The notes: a model not told the origin generated them from the sequence alone. Positions 8,853-18,326 are shown, counted from the first letter of the stretch. The stretch is 64,000 nucleotides of DNA from Reyranella aquatilis (GCF_020880995.1 NZ_JAJISD010000013.1:124001-188000), one strand, 5' to 3'. A program made the numbers and translations.

Positions 8853-10106
8853 ATGGCTGAGCGGCGTTGGGCACGGCAGACAGGCCTCAAGGCCGTGGCA
8901 TTGTTGGTTGGTCTGGCGGTGGCATTGATCGGCCTGGAAGCGCTGTCCACGGCCTGGCTGACGATCCGCGACGGCCGCTACACGCCGGCGAAGGAACTGT
9001 TCGCCAACACCCGCAACTCCTACATCCAAGACCTCACCATCGGCGGAAACTGCCGGTACGTCGACACGATGTACCCGCACCCGTACCTGGCGTTTGTCCA
9101 CCATCACGACGATCCCTGCGGCGTACCGGGCGCCAACAATATCGGCCTGCTCGGCGACAATTTTCCGGTCGCCCGCAATCCCGAGCGCTATGTGATCCTG
9201 GTCTCCGGCGGCTCGGTCGCTTCCCAGCTCTCCCAGCTCTACGATCCCGCGCGGCGGAGCTTTCTCGAGGAGGAGCTCAACCGCAACTATGTCAGCCCGA
9301 CCGGCAAGCCCTTCCAGGTGCTGAACGGCGCGCTGGGCGCCTGGAAGCAGCCGCAGCAGATGATCGTGTTCTCTATCTACGGCGACTTCGTCGACGCGGT
9401 CGTAACCCTCGACGGCTACAACGAGCAGTATCTGATGACGCCGGGCCTCGGGGTCCGCTTCGAAATGCCGGCCGCGAACTATCTCGGCGTGAACCCGATC
9501 ATCGCCAAGGACGGGTTCGGCAACCTGGCGATCAGCTGGTTCATGGGCCGGATCGCCGGCTGGCTGAGCCAGGGCGTCACGGCGCACTCCCATGCCGCGT
9601 ACCTGCTGGCCGTGGCCCTCGCCGGCAAGCCGCCCGACGACAATTCCGGCTTCGGCGCCAAGACCTACGCCACCATGATGGGGCTGCCGAAGGAGATCGC
9701 CTCCTCACCGTCGGCGTACCTCGATTGGCAGGTCGGCCAATACTCGAAATATATCCGGATGATGGACTTCTCGGCCCGCGAGTCGGGCATCAAATCGATG
9801 TTCTTCCTGCAGCCGGTCCCGGCCGTCGACAAGACGCTGACCGAGGAGGAAAGTCGCAACACCCCCGACCGCTCCTACGGTCCACGCTACGTCGAGATCG
9901 TGCGTCGCCTCCTCGCACTGCGCGAGCGCAACGTCGAGATCCACAGCATGCTCGACGTCTTCAAGGACGAGACGGGCACGATCTACGTCGACGACATCCA
10001 TCCAAAGCGCGAGAACATGGACAGCCGGGGTTATTCCCTGATTGCAGCCCGCATGGCCCAGGAAATGGCCAGCGCCTGGGGCTGGCGCTCGAAATCCCAG
10101 CGATAG
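8853..10106 (+). CDS. Membrane-anchored SGNH/GDSL-hydrolase-like protein
   Basis: A 417-residue protein with one N-terminal membrane anchor (hydrophobic VALLVGLAVALIGLEA, residues about 14-30) and a large, probably periplasmic domain. VSGGSVASQLS looks like the block I Gly-x-Ser nucleophile region of SGNH esterases. A C-terminal DDIHPKRENMDSRGY matches the Asp-x-x-His block V. The substrate is unknown; relatives often act on acyl or acetyl groups of envelope polymers. A GTG at 8844, three bases after GAGG, is an alternative start nine bases upstream. It is followed 10 bases later by an SDR gene on the same strand. It is distantly similar in plan to three other SGNH proteins in this window. 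Confidence 0.7.
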   Translation: MAERRWARQTGLKAVALLVGLAVALIGLEALSTAWLTIRDGRYTPAKELFANTRNSYIQDLTIGGNCRYVDTMYPHPYLAFVHHHDDPCGVPGANNIGLLGDNFPVARNPERYVILVSGGSVASQLSQLYDPARRSFLEEELNRNYVSPTGKPFQVLNGALGAWKQPQQMIVFSIYGDFVDAVVTLDGYNEQYLMTPGLGVRFEMPAANYLGVNPIIAKDGFGNLAISWFMGRIAGWLSQGVTAHSHAAYLLAVALAGKPPDDNSGFGAKTYATMMGLPKEIASSPSAYLDWQVGQYSKYIRMMDFSARESGIKSMFFLQPVPAVDKTLTEEESRNTPDRSYGPRYVEIVRRLLALRERNVEIHSMLDVFKDETGTIYVDDIHPKRENMDSRGYSLIAARMAQEMASAWGWRSKSQR

Positions 10107-10116
10107 GCAGCCCCTG

Positions 10117-10869
10117 ATGAAATCCTTCTCCAGCATCGTGATCACCGGCGCATCGAGCGGCATCGGCGAAGCCATGGCCCTCGACTATGCCGCGCCCGGC
10201 GTGGCATTGGCCCTCACCGGCCGCGACGCGGACCGGCTCGAAACCGTCACGGCCGCCTGTCGGGCGAAGGGCGCCACGATCGTCGCAGCCACGATCGACG
10301 TCACCGATCGCGAGCGCTTCCTGCCCTGGCTGGAGGCCTTCGACGACGCCCATCCGGTCGACCTGGTGATCGCCAATGCCGGCATCTCGATCGACAAGGA
10401 CAATTCCTCGCTCGACGATTTCTCCATCATCCGCAAGACGCTCGACGTGAACATCAACGGCGTGCTGAACACCGTCGAACCGCTGCTGCCCCGGATGATC
10501 GCGCGCAAGCGCGGCCAGATCGGCATCGTCTCCTCGCTTGCGGGCTTCATCGGCCTGCCCTACTCCGCGTCCTACAATGCCAGCAAGGCCGCCGTGCGCG
10601 TGTGGGGCGAGAGCATCCGCTACGTGCTGAAGAAAGACGGCGTCGGCGTCAGCGTCATCTGCCCCGGCTTCGTCGTCAGCCGGATCACGGCCGAGGCGCC
10701 GTTCCCGATGCCGTTCCTGATGACCTCTGCCAAGGCCTCGGCGATCATCCGCCGCGGCCTCGCCCTCAACCGGCCGCGCATTGCTTTCCCGATCGGGACC
10801 AAGGCGGCGGTCTGGCTGGGCACGACCCTGCCGGGACGCTGGTCGGCGCGTCTGCTGGGCGCCGGCTAG
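10117..10869 (+). CDS. Short-chain dehydrogenase/reductase
   Basis: A 250-residue classical SDR. The Rossmann dinucleotide motif TGASSGIG is at residues 10-17, NAG at 87-89, catalytic Ser140, and YNASK with Tyr153 and Lys157; PGFVVS follows the active site as usual. The substrate is not predictable. The last ~25 residues are hydrophobic (AVWLGTTLPGRW), which may tether it to the membrane. It sits 10 bases after the SGNH-like gene, probably in the same transcript. Its stop codon interlocks with that of the convergent SGNH gene (4-base overlap). Confidence 0.88.
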   Translation: MKSFSSIVITGASSGIGEAMALDYAAPGVALALTGRDADRLETVTAACRAKGATIVAATIDVTDRERFLPWLEAFDDAHPVDLVIANAGISIDKDNSSLDDFSIIRKTLDVNINGVLNTVEPLLPRMIARKRGQIGIVSSLAGFIGLPYSASYNASKAAVRVWGESIRYVLKKDGVGVSVICPGFVVSRITAEAPFPMPFLMTSAKASAIIRRGLALNRPRIAFPIGTKAAVWLGTTLPGRWSARLLGAG

Positions 10870-12155
10870 CGCTTCTCGAGCTTGCGCAGTTCCTCGTAGA
10901 CGCGGCCCGCCGCGATCTCGACGCCCTTGTCGGTCCAGTGCGCGTCGCTGCGGCGGTAGGCGCCGCGCACGCCCTGGAAATCCTTGCGCAGGTCGACGTA
11001 GCGGATCTGTGTCCGGGCCAGCGCCTCGAGCAGACGGTCCTGCCGGTAGTCGGCGATCACGTTGAAGGCGTAGAAGCGCGGCCACGGCTTCCAGTAGGCG
11101 ACATAGTCGGGATCGACGCTGCCCGGCGGCACGATGAACAACACCAGCGGCACGCCGCGCTCGCGGGCGGCGCGATCCATCGCCGTCAGCCAGGACAGCG
11201 TGGCCTGGATGTCGCCGTCCTTCACCAGGCGTGCCGCCAGTTCCTTGGTCGTCGCCTCGAAATAGGGAGACTTCTCGACCTCGGATTTGGTCATGAGGTT
11301 CAGGAGCCAGCCCTGCAGCGACTCGTCGTCGACCTTGCCGGAAGCGTAGGCCTGCCAGAAGGCGTCGCCGTCGCGACCGAAGATGGCGGCGATCTGCGCC
11401 TCGGAAAGATCGGGGTAGTAGTAGCGCTTGACGTGGCGCACGAGGGCCGGCGTGCGCTCGGCCGGCGGCAGGCGGGCGATCTTCGCCAGCGTGTCGAACT
11501 CCTGCGGTACCGGCTTGTTCGTGGTCAGCATCTCCGACAGGCGCAGGCGATTGACCAGTACCCAATTGGCGTTGGGCATGACGTTGCCCAGGATCGATCC
11601 GCCCGGTGCCTCGCTGACGAGATCGGGCAGGAGGCCCTGCCCATACCCTTGCCCGTCATAGAGGAAGTCGTTGCCGGAGAAGAAGAACACCGCGAGCGCA
11701 TCCGGCGACAGGGCGAAGGCCACGTCGCGCATCCGGTAGTAATAGCTGCGCGGCCCCGTGGCGGAGATGCCGAGGTTGATCATCTCCGCCTTCGGCTGGC
11801 CCGCCTCGATGAAGCGCCGCTCGACCTCGCCCGGCACGGTGAGGCGCGTGAGCTGGAATTCGAGATAGCTGTCGCCGATGAAGACCGCGCGGTAGCCGCC
11901 GCCGGCCGGCTTGGCGATACTGCGTTCCTTGTCGCGCATGCCCCATGAATTGTAGGGCTCGAAGATCCACGGCTTGTCCGCGAGGCCGGTGAAGTCGCTC
12001 GACTGGACGTTGACCGGCGGCGTCGAGCGCAGTGCCCGGGCCGGCCACGGCGGTGCCTCGAGCGAGGCCAACAGTTCCAGGCCCGCGAGCGTGATCCCGG
12101 TCAGGATCAGCCCGAATACGATCGCGTAGATCCGTTTGCGGCCGTTCTCAGTCAT
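10866..12155 (-). CDS. Membrane-anchored SGNH protein of AlgX/AlgJ-like type
   Basis: A 429-residue protein with a basic start, then a single hydrophobic anchor at about residues 10-31. The periplasmic domain carries FIGDSYLEF (GDS nucleophile, Ser96), NLGISATGP (block II Gly), FFFSGNDFLYD (block III Asn) and a C-terminal SDAHWTDKG (Asp-x-x-His-Trp). The Asp-His-Trp ending recalls the AlgX/AlgJ acetyltransferase domain that O-acetylates exopolysaccharide. An acyltransfer or esterase role in the envelope is inferred. Upstream on the same strand are an acyl-CoA dehydrogenase (8-base overlap) and a VWA gene, which share no obvious chemistry with it. Confidence 0.75.
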   Translation of the reverse strand: MTENGRKRIYAIVFGLILTGITLAGLELLASLEAPPWPARALRSTPPVNVQSSDFTGLADKPWIFEPYNSWGMRDKERSIAKPAGGGYRAVFIGDSYLEFQLTRLTVPGEVERRFIEAGQPKAEMINLGISATGPRSYYYRMRDVAFALSPDALAVFFFSGNDFLYDGQGYGQGLLPDLVSEAPGGSILGNVMPNANWVLVNRLRLSEMLTTNKPVPQEFDTLAKIARLPPAERTPALVRHVKRYYYPDLSEAQIAAIFGRDGDAFWQAYASGKVDDESLQGWLLNLMTKSEVEKSPYFEATTKELAARLVKDGDIQATLSWLTAMDRAARERGVPLVLFIVPPGSVDPDYVAYWKPWPRFYAFNVIADYRQDRLLEALARTQIRYVDLRKDFQGVRGAYRRSDAHWTDKGVEIAAGRVYEELRKLEKR

Positions 12156-13347
12156 CGCCCGGCGTCATATAGGGCGAGTCCGCGACGGTCCAGCGGGCCG
12201 GCTTCTCCTGCCGGAAGATCTGCCGCAGATGAACCTCGTCAGGCCCGTCGGCAATGCGCAGCATGCGCGCGACCGCGTAGGCGCGATGGATCGGGGCGTC
12301 GTCGCTGCCGCCCATCGCTCCAAACAGCTGCATCGCCCGATCGGCGATACGCTGCGCCATCTCCGGGACCGCGACCTTCACCATCGAAACGTCGCGCCAC
12401 ACGGCCTGGTGGCCGTCGCTGTCCAGACGCTCGGCCGTGCGCAGCACCAGCAGGCGGGCCTGCTCGATCTCGATGCGGGAGCGCGCGATGGCCTGTTGTG
12501 TCGAATCGTAGTCGATCACGGCCCGCCCGAACGTCCGCCGTTCGGCGGCCCGCGCCATCATCAGCTCGACCAGCACCTCGCACGTGCCGATCGCGCGCAT
12601 GCAGTGATGCAGCCGTGCCGGTCCCAGCCGCACCTGCGCGGCGGCGAAGCCTTCACCCTCCTCGCCCAGCAGGTTCTCGGCCGGCACGCGTACGTCTTCG
12701 AATGCGAGTTCGGCGATGGGGGCGATGCTGTCCTCCCAGCCGAGGAAGCGCAGCTCGCGCACGACCCGAAGGCCCGGCGACGGCATCGGCACGATCACGC
12801 AGGAATGCCGCCCGGTGCGCGGCGCCTCGGGGCGCGACACCCCCATCACGATCACGAAGGCGCAGGCGGGATGGGCGCCACCGGTGATGTACCATTTGCG
12901 GCCGTTGACCACCCAGTCGCCGCCGTCGCGCCGCAGGGTGGTGGCGATGTTGGTCGCGTCGGAGGACGCGACGTCGGGTTCGGTCATGCCGAAGGCCGAT
13001 CGCGTGCGGCCTTCCAGCAATGGCTCGAGCCAGCGCTGCTTCTGCTCCGGGTTGGCCGCGTGCTGCAACATGATCATGTTGGGAACGTCGGGCGCCTGGG
13101 CATTGAAGACTTCCGGCGCCCACGGGAGACGGCCGGTGATCTCGGCGATGGGCGCGTAGGCCCGATTGCTCATGCGGTCCGGCAGGCCGAGGTTCCATAG
13201 GCCGGCGGCACGCGCTTTCTCCTTCAAGCCGGCCATGAAGGGCGGCGTCCCCCTGTGCGTCGACACATGCGCCGCCCATTCGCGATGGCGGGGGAGGATC
13301 TCGGTGTCGAAGAAGGCCTCGACGGCAGCCAGCAGGCCGATGCTCAT
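12148..13347 (-). CDS. Acyl-CoA dehydrogenase
   Basis: A 399-residue flavoprotein. Visible landmarks are FGMTEPDVASSDATN (FAD/substrate loop), WYITGGAHPAC, RRTFGRAVIDYDSTQQ (FAD-binding Arg/Gln segment) and the C-terminal MQLFGAMGGSDDAPIHRAYAVARMLRIADGPDEVH, typical of the ACAD-10/11-like branch that uses long or unusual acyl-CoAs. The frame is open further upstream, but the ATG at 13347 gives the family-type start and overlaps the VWA stop as ATGA, so that start is preferred. The next gene downstream overlaps by 8 bases. Confidence 0.9.
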   Translation of the reverse strand: MSIGLLAAVEAFFDTEILPRHREWAAHVSTHRGTPPFMAGLKEKARAAGLWNLGLPDRMSNRAYAPIAEITGRLPWAPEVFNAQAPDVPNMIMLQHAANPEQKQRWLEPLLEGRTRSAFGMTEPDVASSDATNIATTLRRDGGDWVVNGRKWYITGGAHPACAFVIVMGVSRPEAPRTGRHSCVIVPMPSPGLRVVRELRFLGWEDSIAPIAELAFEDVRVPAENLLGEEGEGFAAAQVRLGPARLHHCMRAIGTCEVLVELMMARAAERRTFGRAVIDYDSTQQAIARSRIEIEQARLLVLRTAERLDSDGHQAVWRDVSMVKVAVPEMAQRIADRAMQLFGAMGGSDDAPIHRAYAVARMLRIADGPDEVHLRQIFRQEKPARWTVADSPYMTPGDD

Positions 13348-14048
13348 TTCATCTGGTTGGTCAGAAGGGCTGCCACGCCACCCTGGTCCTTCCCGTACTT
13401 CAGCAGCGCCGAGCGTCCGCCGGCGGCATAGGCGGCGACCGCCCCCAGCAGGCGCTTGAGCTGATCCGGACTCGACCTGTCGAACTTGCAATAGGCGCCG
13501 CGCGTCAACTTCGCGATCTGGGGGAACAGCCGCGACGCCGTGCGGTCGTCACCTTCCTGGAATACGAAGACCGGCAGCCCGAGCAGGCCCAGCTGGCCCG
13601 CCTCGTGTCCAACCGCATCGACATCCTCCTCGCAGCAGTCACCCACGAAGACCACAGCGTCGAGCCGGCTCTCGCGCCGTTGATCTCCGGCATAGCGCAG
13701 CAGGCGCGCAATCTGCGTACGCCCGGCGGCGCAGCGCACGCCGCCCATCAGGCGTGCCAGCTCGCGCCCGTCCGACGTCCACTTGCTCACCTTGAATTCC
13801 TCGAAGCCGCGATAGAAGGCGAGCCGCACGTCGAGGCCACCCAGCGCATCGGCGGCCACGAACATCTCGTCCTGGATGGCGCACGCATGATCCCAAGTCG
13901 GCTCGCGGCTCGCCGTCGCGTCCATGGCGAACAGCAGGCGGCCACGTCCACCCGGGGCGCGATTGGCCGGCAGCCTTCCGACCTCGCGCACGAAGGCATC
14001 GATGGCGTTCGCACCTGCGGTAGACGGAACAATCGGTTTGTCGGCCAC
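13344..14048 (-). CDS. VWA-domain-like protein of unknown function
   Basis: A 234-residue soluble protein. LLFAMDATASREPTWD near residues 39-54 resembles a degenerate MIDAS strand (D-x-T/S-x-S), and LDAVVFVGDCCEEDVD resembles the later VWA strand with an acidic ligand; GRTQIARLLRYAG supplies the middle Thr. It probably binds a divalent metal and a protein partner in the cytoplasm; no signal peptide is seen. It is the first gene of a tightly overlapping minus-strand run (VWA, acyl-CoA dehydrogenase, SGNH) and is divergent from an MFS gene across 63 bases. Confidence 0.7.
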   Translation of the reverse strand: MADKPIVPSTAGANAIDAFVREVGRLPANRAPGGRGRLLFAMDATASREPTWDHACAIQDEMFVAADALGGLDVRLAFYRGFEEFKVSKWTSDGRELARLMGGVRCAAGRTQIARLLRYAGDQRRESRLDAVVFVGDCCEEDVDAVGHEAGQLGLLGLPVFVFQEGDDRTASRLFPQIAKLTRGAYCKFDRSSPDQLKRLLGAVAAYAAGGRSALLKYGKDQGGVAALLTNQMK

Positions 14049-14111
14049 GTCCTTTGACCCTCTGCCAAGCGTTCAATATGGTGCAGCCGCGCATTCGCGC
14101 CAACACGAAGC

Positions 14112-15368
14112 ATGACCGGAAACGCCCCCTCCTTCGCCACGCTGCTGCTGCGCGTCTTCCTGCCGTTCGCGCTCGCCTATTTCCTCTCCTACATCTTCCG
14201 GGGCGTGAATGCGGTCATCTTCCCGTATCTCGAACGGGATGTCGGCATCACCGCGGGCGACCTCGGCCTCCTCACCTCGGCCTTCTTCCTGTTCTTCGCA
14301 GGCTGCCAGCCGATCCTCGGGGTGATGCTCGATCGTTATGGGCCGCGCCGCGTACAGGCCGTCTTGCTCGCCCTGGCGGCGATCGGCTCGGCCCTCTTCG
14401 GGCTGAGCCTCTCGCTGGGCGAACTGATCGTGGCACGCGTGCTGATCGGGCTGGGCTTCGCCGGCGGTCTCATGGCCGCGATCAAGGCGATCACGCTGTG
14501 GTATCCGCCGGAACGCTGGGGCCTGATCACCGGATTCCACATGATGGCCGGCGGCCTCGGCTCCATGGCCGCAACCCTGCCGATCCAGTGGTCGCTCTCG
14601 ATCATCAGCTGGCAGGGCCTGTTCTTCTGGCTGACCGGACTCTGCCTCGTGACCTCGGCCATCCTGTTCACGGTCGTGCCCGAGCGTGGTGTCCCCGCAC
14701 CGCAGGGCACGTTGCGCGACCAGTTCCGCATCACCGGCATCGTGCTGACCAACGGCTTCTTCTGGCGCATCCAGCCGCTGCTCACCTTCCAGCAGATGGC
14801 CTTCATCGCTGCGATCACGCTATGGATCGGCCCGTGGCTGCGTGACGTCGGCGGCATCGCCAGCCACCAGGCCCGTGCCGATATCCAGCTCTGGACGACG
14901 GCCGTGATGACGGCGGGCTTTGCGTTGAGCGGCGTGCTGTCGGGCGCCTTCCGTCGGATCGGCGTCAGCGACTTCGCCTCGGCCAACCTGGTCAGCGTGC
15001 TGTTTGCGCTGGTCTGTGCCTGGCTCGCCTTCCTGCCGTCCTTCTATCCGGTTGCGGCCTGGCTGCTGTTCGGCTTCCTCGGCGCCTATCCCATCCAGTA
15101 CATGCCGCTTCTGGCGCGCTCGTTCCCGCCGCAGTATGCCGGGCGGGTCAGCACCAGTTCGAACCTCGTGGTCTTCACGGTGATCTTCGCCGGGCAATGG
15201 GCGATCGGCAAAGTCGTCGACCTGTGGCCGCGCACCGCCACCGGCTATTCACCCGACGGCTACAGCTGGTCGTTCGGCCTGCTGTTCATTCTGCAGGTAG
15301 CGGGTCTGGCGTGGCTTCTTCTGTCGCGGGCGCGTCCGCTTCTGCAGGAGCGACCCCCGGCAGGTTGA
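14112..15368 (+). CDS. Major facilitator superfamily transporter
   Basis: A 418-residue integral membrane protein with about 12 hydrophobic segments. The first-half MFS loop motif is present as GVMLDRYGPRRVQ between helices 2 and 3, and IARVLIGLGFAGGLMAAIK marks helix 4. The substrate cannot be named; the general pattern is like nitrate/sugar-phosphate/organic-anion permeases. It lies alone on its strand between divergent VWA and convergent MipZ genes. Its last 83 bases are also coding on the other strand for the MipZ C-terminal tail. Confidence 0.85.
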   Translation: MTGNAPSFATLLLRVFLPFALAYFLSYIFRGVNAVIFPYLERDVGITAGDLGLLTSAFFLFFAGCQPILGVMLDRYGPRRVQAVLLALAAIGSALFGLSLSLGELIVARVLIGLGFAGGLMAAIKAITLWYPPERWGLITGFHMMAGGLGSMAATLPIQWSLSIISWQGLFFWLTGLCLVTSAILFTVVPERGVPAPQGTLRDQFRITGIVLTNGFFWRIQPLLTFQQMAFIAAITLWIGPWLRDVGGIASHQARADIQLWTTAVMTAGFALSGVLSGAFRRIGVSDFASANLVSVLFALVCAWLAFLPSFYPVAAWLLFGFLGAYPIQYMPLLARSFPPQYAGRVSTSSNLVVFTVIFAGQWAIGKVVDLWPRTATGYSPDGYSWSFGLLFILQVAGLAWLLLSRARPLLQERPPAG

Positions 15369-16218
15369 GCGATGCCACCAGGTCGCGCACTTCCTGGCGC
15401 GCGGCGACATGGCTCAACGTCAGGGACGGTCCCTTACCGCCGCGCTTCAGGTCGAGCAGCGTGAGGCCTGTCAGGAACAGCTCCTTGTAGATGACGCGCT
15501 CGCTGAGGCCCGCGGCGACGCGGAAGCCGATGCGCCTCGCCAGCGCCTCGATCACCGTACCCATGTCGCGCTTGTTGCGCGCGGCCAGCGACGACAGGCG
15601 ATTGCGCATCACGATCCAGTCCACGGGGCGGCCACCCTGGACAGCGCGGATCTGCCGCTGCTTCCAGACCGCCTCGGCATAGATCGACGGCCGCACGATC
15701 TTCAGCGTGTCGGGATCGACGCGCGCCAGCAGGTCGAGGTCGATGAAACTGTCGTTCAGCGGCGTCAGCAGCGTATCGGCCCAGGTGTGGGCCAGCCGGC
15801 TGAGATGGGTGTCGCTGCCCGGCGTGTCGACGATCACGAAATCCGCCGCCCCCACCGCCGGCTCCAGCGCCGCCGCCAGCCGCTCCCGCTCGTCGGCCTC
15901 GGCCTCGCGGCGGTCGTTCAGGGTCGAAATCATGACCGGCGTATGCAGCGGCATGGGCAGATCCATGCCCTTCTTCGCGGCATAGGCAGCGCGGTTCTCG
16001 ACGTAGCGGCTGAGCGTGCCCTGCCGCGCATCGAGATCGAGTGTCGCCACGCGCGCGCCGTCGTTCATCAGCGACACGGCGATGTGCAGTGCCGTCGTCG
16101 ACTTGCCCGAGCCACCCTTCTCGTTGCCGATCACCAGGACGTGGCCGCGGCCCTCGACCCGAGGCGCCTGTGTCTGGGCGATGCTCGGGTTGGGCGCCGG
16201 TTGGAATCCCTCGCTCAC
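15286..16218 (-). CDS. mipZ: MipZ-like division-site positioning ATPase
   Basis: About 310 residues. The deviant Walker A of ParA/MinD ATPases is GNEKGGSGKST. DLDARQGTLSRYVENR, VIVDTPGSD, TPLNDSFIDLDLLARVD, VWKQRQIRAVQGG and RVIYKELFLTGLTLLDL follow, colinear with Caulobacter MipZ, which blocks FtsZ assembly near ParB-bound origins. Translation most likely begins at the GTG at 16218, which overlaps the stop of the upstream molybdopterin gene as GTGA. The last ~25 residues are an Ala/Pro/Glu-rich tail that is antisense to the MFS gene end. Co-transcription with an oxidoreductase is unexpected for a cell-division gene. Confidence 0.9.
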   Translation of the reverse strand: MSEGFQPAPNPSIAQTQAPRVEGRGHVLVIGNEKGGSGKSTTALHIAVSLMNDGARVATLDLDARQGTLSRYVENRAAYAAKKGMDLPMPLHTPVMISTLNDRREAEADERERLAAALEPAVGAADFVIVDTPGSDTHLSRLAHTWADTLLTPLNDSFIDLDLLARVDPDTLKIVRPSIYAEAVWKQRQIRAVQGGRPVDWIVMRNRLSSLAARNKRDMGTVIEALARRIGFRVAAGLSERVIYKELFLTGLTLLDLKRGGKGPSLTLSHVAARQEVRDLVASLNLPGVAPAEADAPATEEATPDPLPAE

Positions 16219-18326
16219 GACGCTTTGCGGATCCAGACGGCGGTGTCGTGGAACACCGCGCCGCCATTGGGCCAGCCGGGATCGGCGGAGGTCAGCGCAT
16301 TGATGCCGATGCCGGTCTCGAAGTTGCGATTGGGCCAGATGCCTTCCACGACGACGACGCCCTTCTGCTGGCCGGCGCGCGGCTTGGCATTGACGATGGT
16401 CCTGCCGCGCTCGTTGCCTATCTCCAGCCGTTCGCCCTCGACGATCCCCATGGCCGTGCAATCGTCGGGATTCAGGAGCGCGGTCGGACGCACCTCGCGC
16501 TTCTGCGAACTCGGCGTCTCTGTGAAGGTCGAGTTGAGGAACGTGCGTGCCGGCGCCGCGACCAGCCGGAACGGCTTGTCTTCGGTGGCATTGTCGATCA
16601 CGTCGAAATGGTCTGGCAGAACCGGCATTTCCTTGCCGCGGCCGCCATAGGCGGCCCAGTCGGGCTTGAAGCGGAACTTCTTGTCGGGCCAGGCGAAGCC
16701 GTCGAGGAAGTGCGACGTCTCGAAGCCCAGATGAAAGTCCTGGCCGCCCTTCTGCCAGTTGGTCTCGGCGTCCCACATCTTCGAGACCTTGAGCGTCTCG
16801 TCCATGATCTCCCAGACCGACATGTCGAAGCCGCGATGCTTTGCGCCCAGCCGCTTCGCCAGTTCGGAAATCACATAGTGGTTCTCGCGGCATTCCCCCG
16901 GAGCGTCGATCACAGCCTTCGCGACCTGAAAGAAGGTGTGGCCGCTGGCCGTATAGAAGTCGTCGTGTTCCAGGAACATGGTGGCCGGCAGCACGATGTC
17001 GGCAAAGGCCGCCGTCTCGGTCATGAACTGCTCGTGAACGCAGACGAACAGGTCCTCGCGCTTGAACCCCTTGTGGACCAGCTCGAGCTCCGGGCAGACC
17101 ATCGCCGGATTGGTATTCTGGATCAGCATGCCGGTGACCGGCGGACCGTTCTTCAGCGCCGCGGGATCGTTGGTGAGGATCGGCCCCAGGCGCGACTGGT
17201 CGAGGTCGCGGATCGACGTGTCCACCATGTCGAGCCCATCGATCAGCGTCTTGTCGATCGGATACATGCCGGTATGGCCGTAGAGCGCGCCGCCGCCCTT
17301 GTACTGCCAGGCCCCCGTCACCGCCGGCAGGCAGGTGACGGCATGCATGTTGGCCGCGCCGTTGCGGCTGCGGCTGAAGCCGTGATGGCAGCGGATGAAC
17401 GAGGCCTTGCTCTGCCCGTAGAGGCGCGCGAAGGACACGATCTCCTCGACGGAGAGCCCGGTGATCTCGGAGGCCCATTCGGGCGTACGGCTCGCGACGT
17501 GCGCGGCCAGCTCGTCCGGCGCGTCGGTGTATTTCCGCAGATAGTCCCAGTCGGCATAGCCCTCCTTGAAGAGGACATGCATCACACCGACCGCCAGCGC
17601 GCCGTCGGTGCCGGGACGCACGGCGAGATGGACATCGGCCTGGTCGGCGGTGCCGGTACGATACGGGTCGACCACGACCAGCTTGGCGCCGCGCTTCTTC
17701 GCCTTCATCGCGTGGGTCATGACGTTGACCTGGGTGTTCACCGGATTGCCGCCCCAGATCACGACCAGTTCCGAATGCTCGTCGACCTCGCGTACGTCGG
17801 CCCCGCGCTTGGCGCCGACGCCGGCGATCCAGCCGGTGTCGGAAAGCGTGACGCAGATGGTCGAGAACCAGCGGGAATACTTCATCGCATGGCGCAGGCG
17901 GTTGATGCCGTCCCGCTGCACCAGCCCCATCGTGCCGGCATAGTAATAGGGCCAGATCGTCTCGCTGCCGTGCTGGCGCGCCTTGGCGATGAACTGCTCG
18001 GCGACGATATCGAGCGCGTCGTTCCAAGAAATCTCGGCGAACTGCTTGGAGCCCTTCGGCCCGACCCGGCGCAGCGGCTTCATCAGGCGGTCGGGATGGT
18101 GGATGCGCTCGGCGTAGCGCGCCACCTTCTCGCAGATCACGCCAGCGGTGTAGTCGTTGCGCATCGAGCCGCGAACGCGACCGATCCGGGTGTTGCTCAG
18201 CCTTTCGACATCGAGCGCGCAGGTACTCGTGCAGTCGTGCGGACACACCGACGGGACGGTCGTCGTGCCGGACTCGTGCGGCCGGGCACGGCCGACCGGC
18301 GGATAGGCATGATCGTCGGGTGACAT
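16215..18326 (-). CDS. Molybdopterin-dependent oxidoreductase (bis-MGD family)
   Basis: A 703-residue cytoplasmic-type enzyme of the DMSO-reductase superfamily. A [4Fe-4S] site is at Cys28, Cys32, Cys36 and Cys65 (CPHDCTSTC spacing). Molybdopterin regions follow: VVIWGGNPVNTQVN, VVVDPYRTGTADQAD, VHEQFMTETAAFADIVLPAT and the C-terminal dinucleotide-binding LLNPDDCTAMGI. There is no twin-Arg signal. The ATG at 18326 is preferred over 18356 because GGAG lies seven bases before it. A near relative in the window (28317-30359) shares the layout. Electron partner and substrate are unknown; no electron-transfer subunit is adjacent. Confidence 0.88.
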   Translation of the reverse strand: MSPDDHAYPPVGRARPHESGTTTVPSVCPHDCTSTCALDVERLSNTRIGRVRGSMRNDYTAGVICEKVARYAERIHHPDRLMKPLRRVGPKGSKQFAEISWNDALDIVAEQFIAKARQHGSETIWPYYYAGTMGLVQRDGINRLRHAMKYSRWFSTICVTLSDTGWIAGVGAKRGADVREVDEHSELVVIWGGNPVNTQVNVMTHAMKAKKRGAKLVVVDPYRTGTADQADVHLAVRPGTDGALAVGVMHVLFKEGYADWDYLRKYTDAPDELAAHVASRTPEWASEITGLSVEEIVSFARLYGQSKASFIRCHHGFSRSRNGAANMHAVTCLPAVTGAWQYKGGGALYGHTGMYPIDKTLIDGLDMVDTSIRDLDQSRLGPILTNDPAALKNGPPVTGMLIQNTNPAMVCPELELVHKGFKREDLFVCVHEQFMTETAAFADIVLPATMFLEHDDFYTASGHTFFQVAKAVIDAPGECRENHYVISELAKRLGAKHRGFDMSVWEIMDETLKVSKMWDAETNWQKGGQDFHLGFETSHFLDGFAWPDKKFRFKPDWAAYGGRGKEMPVLPDHFDVIDNATEDKPFRLVAAPARTFLNSTFTETPSSQKREVRPTALLNPDDCTAMGIVEGERLEIGNERGRTIVNAKPRAGQQKGVVVVEGIWPNRNFETGIGINALTSADPGWPNGGAVFHDTAVWIRKAS

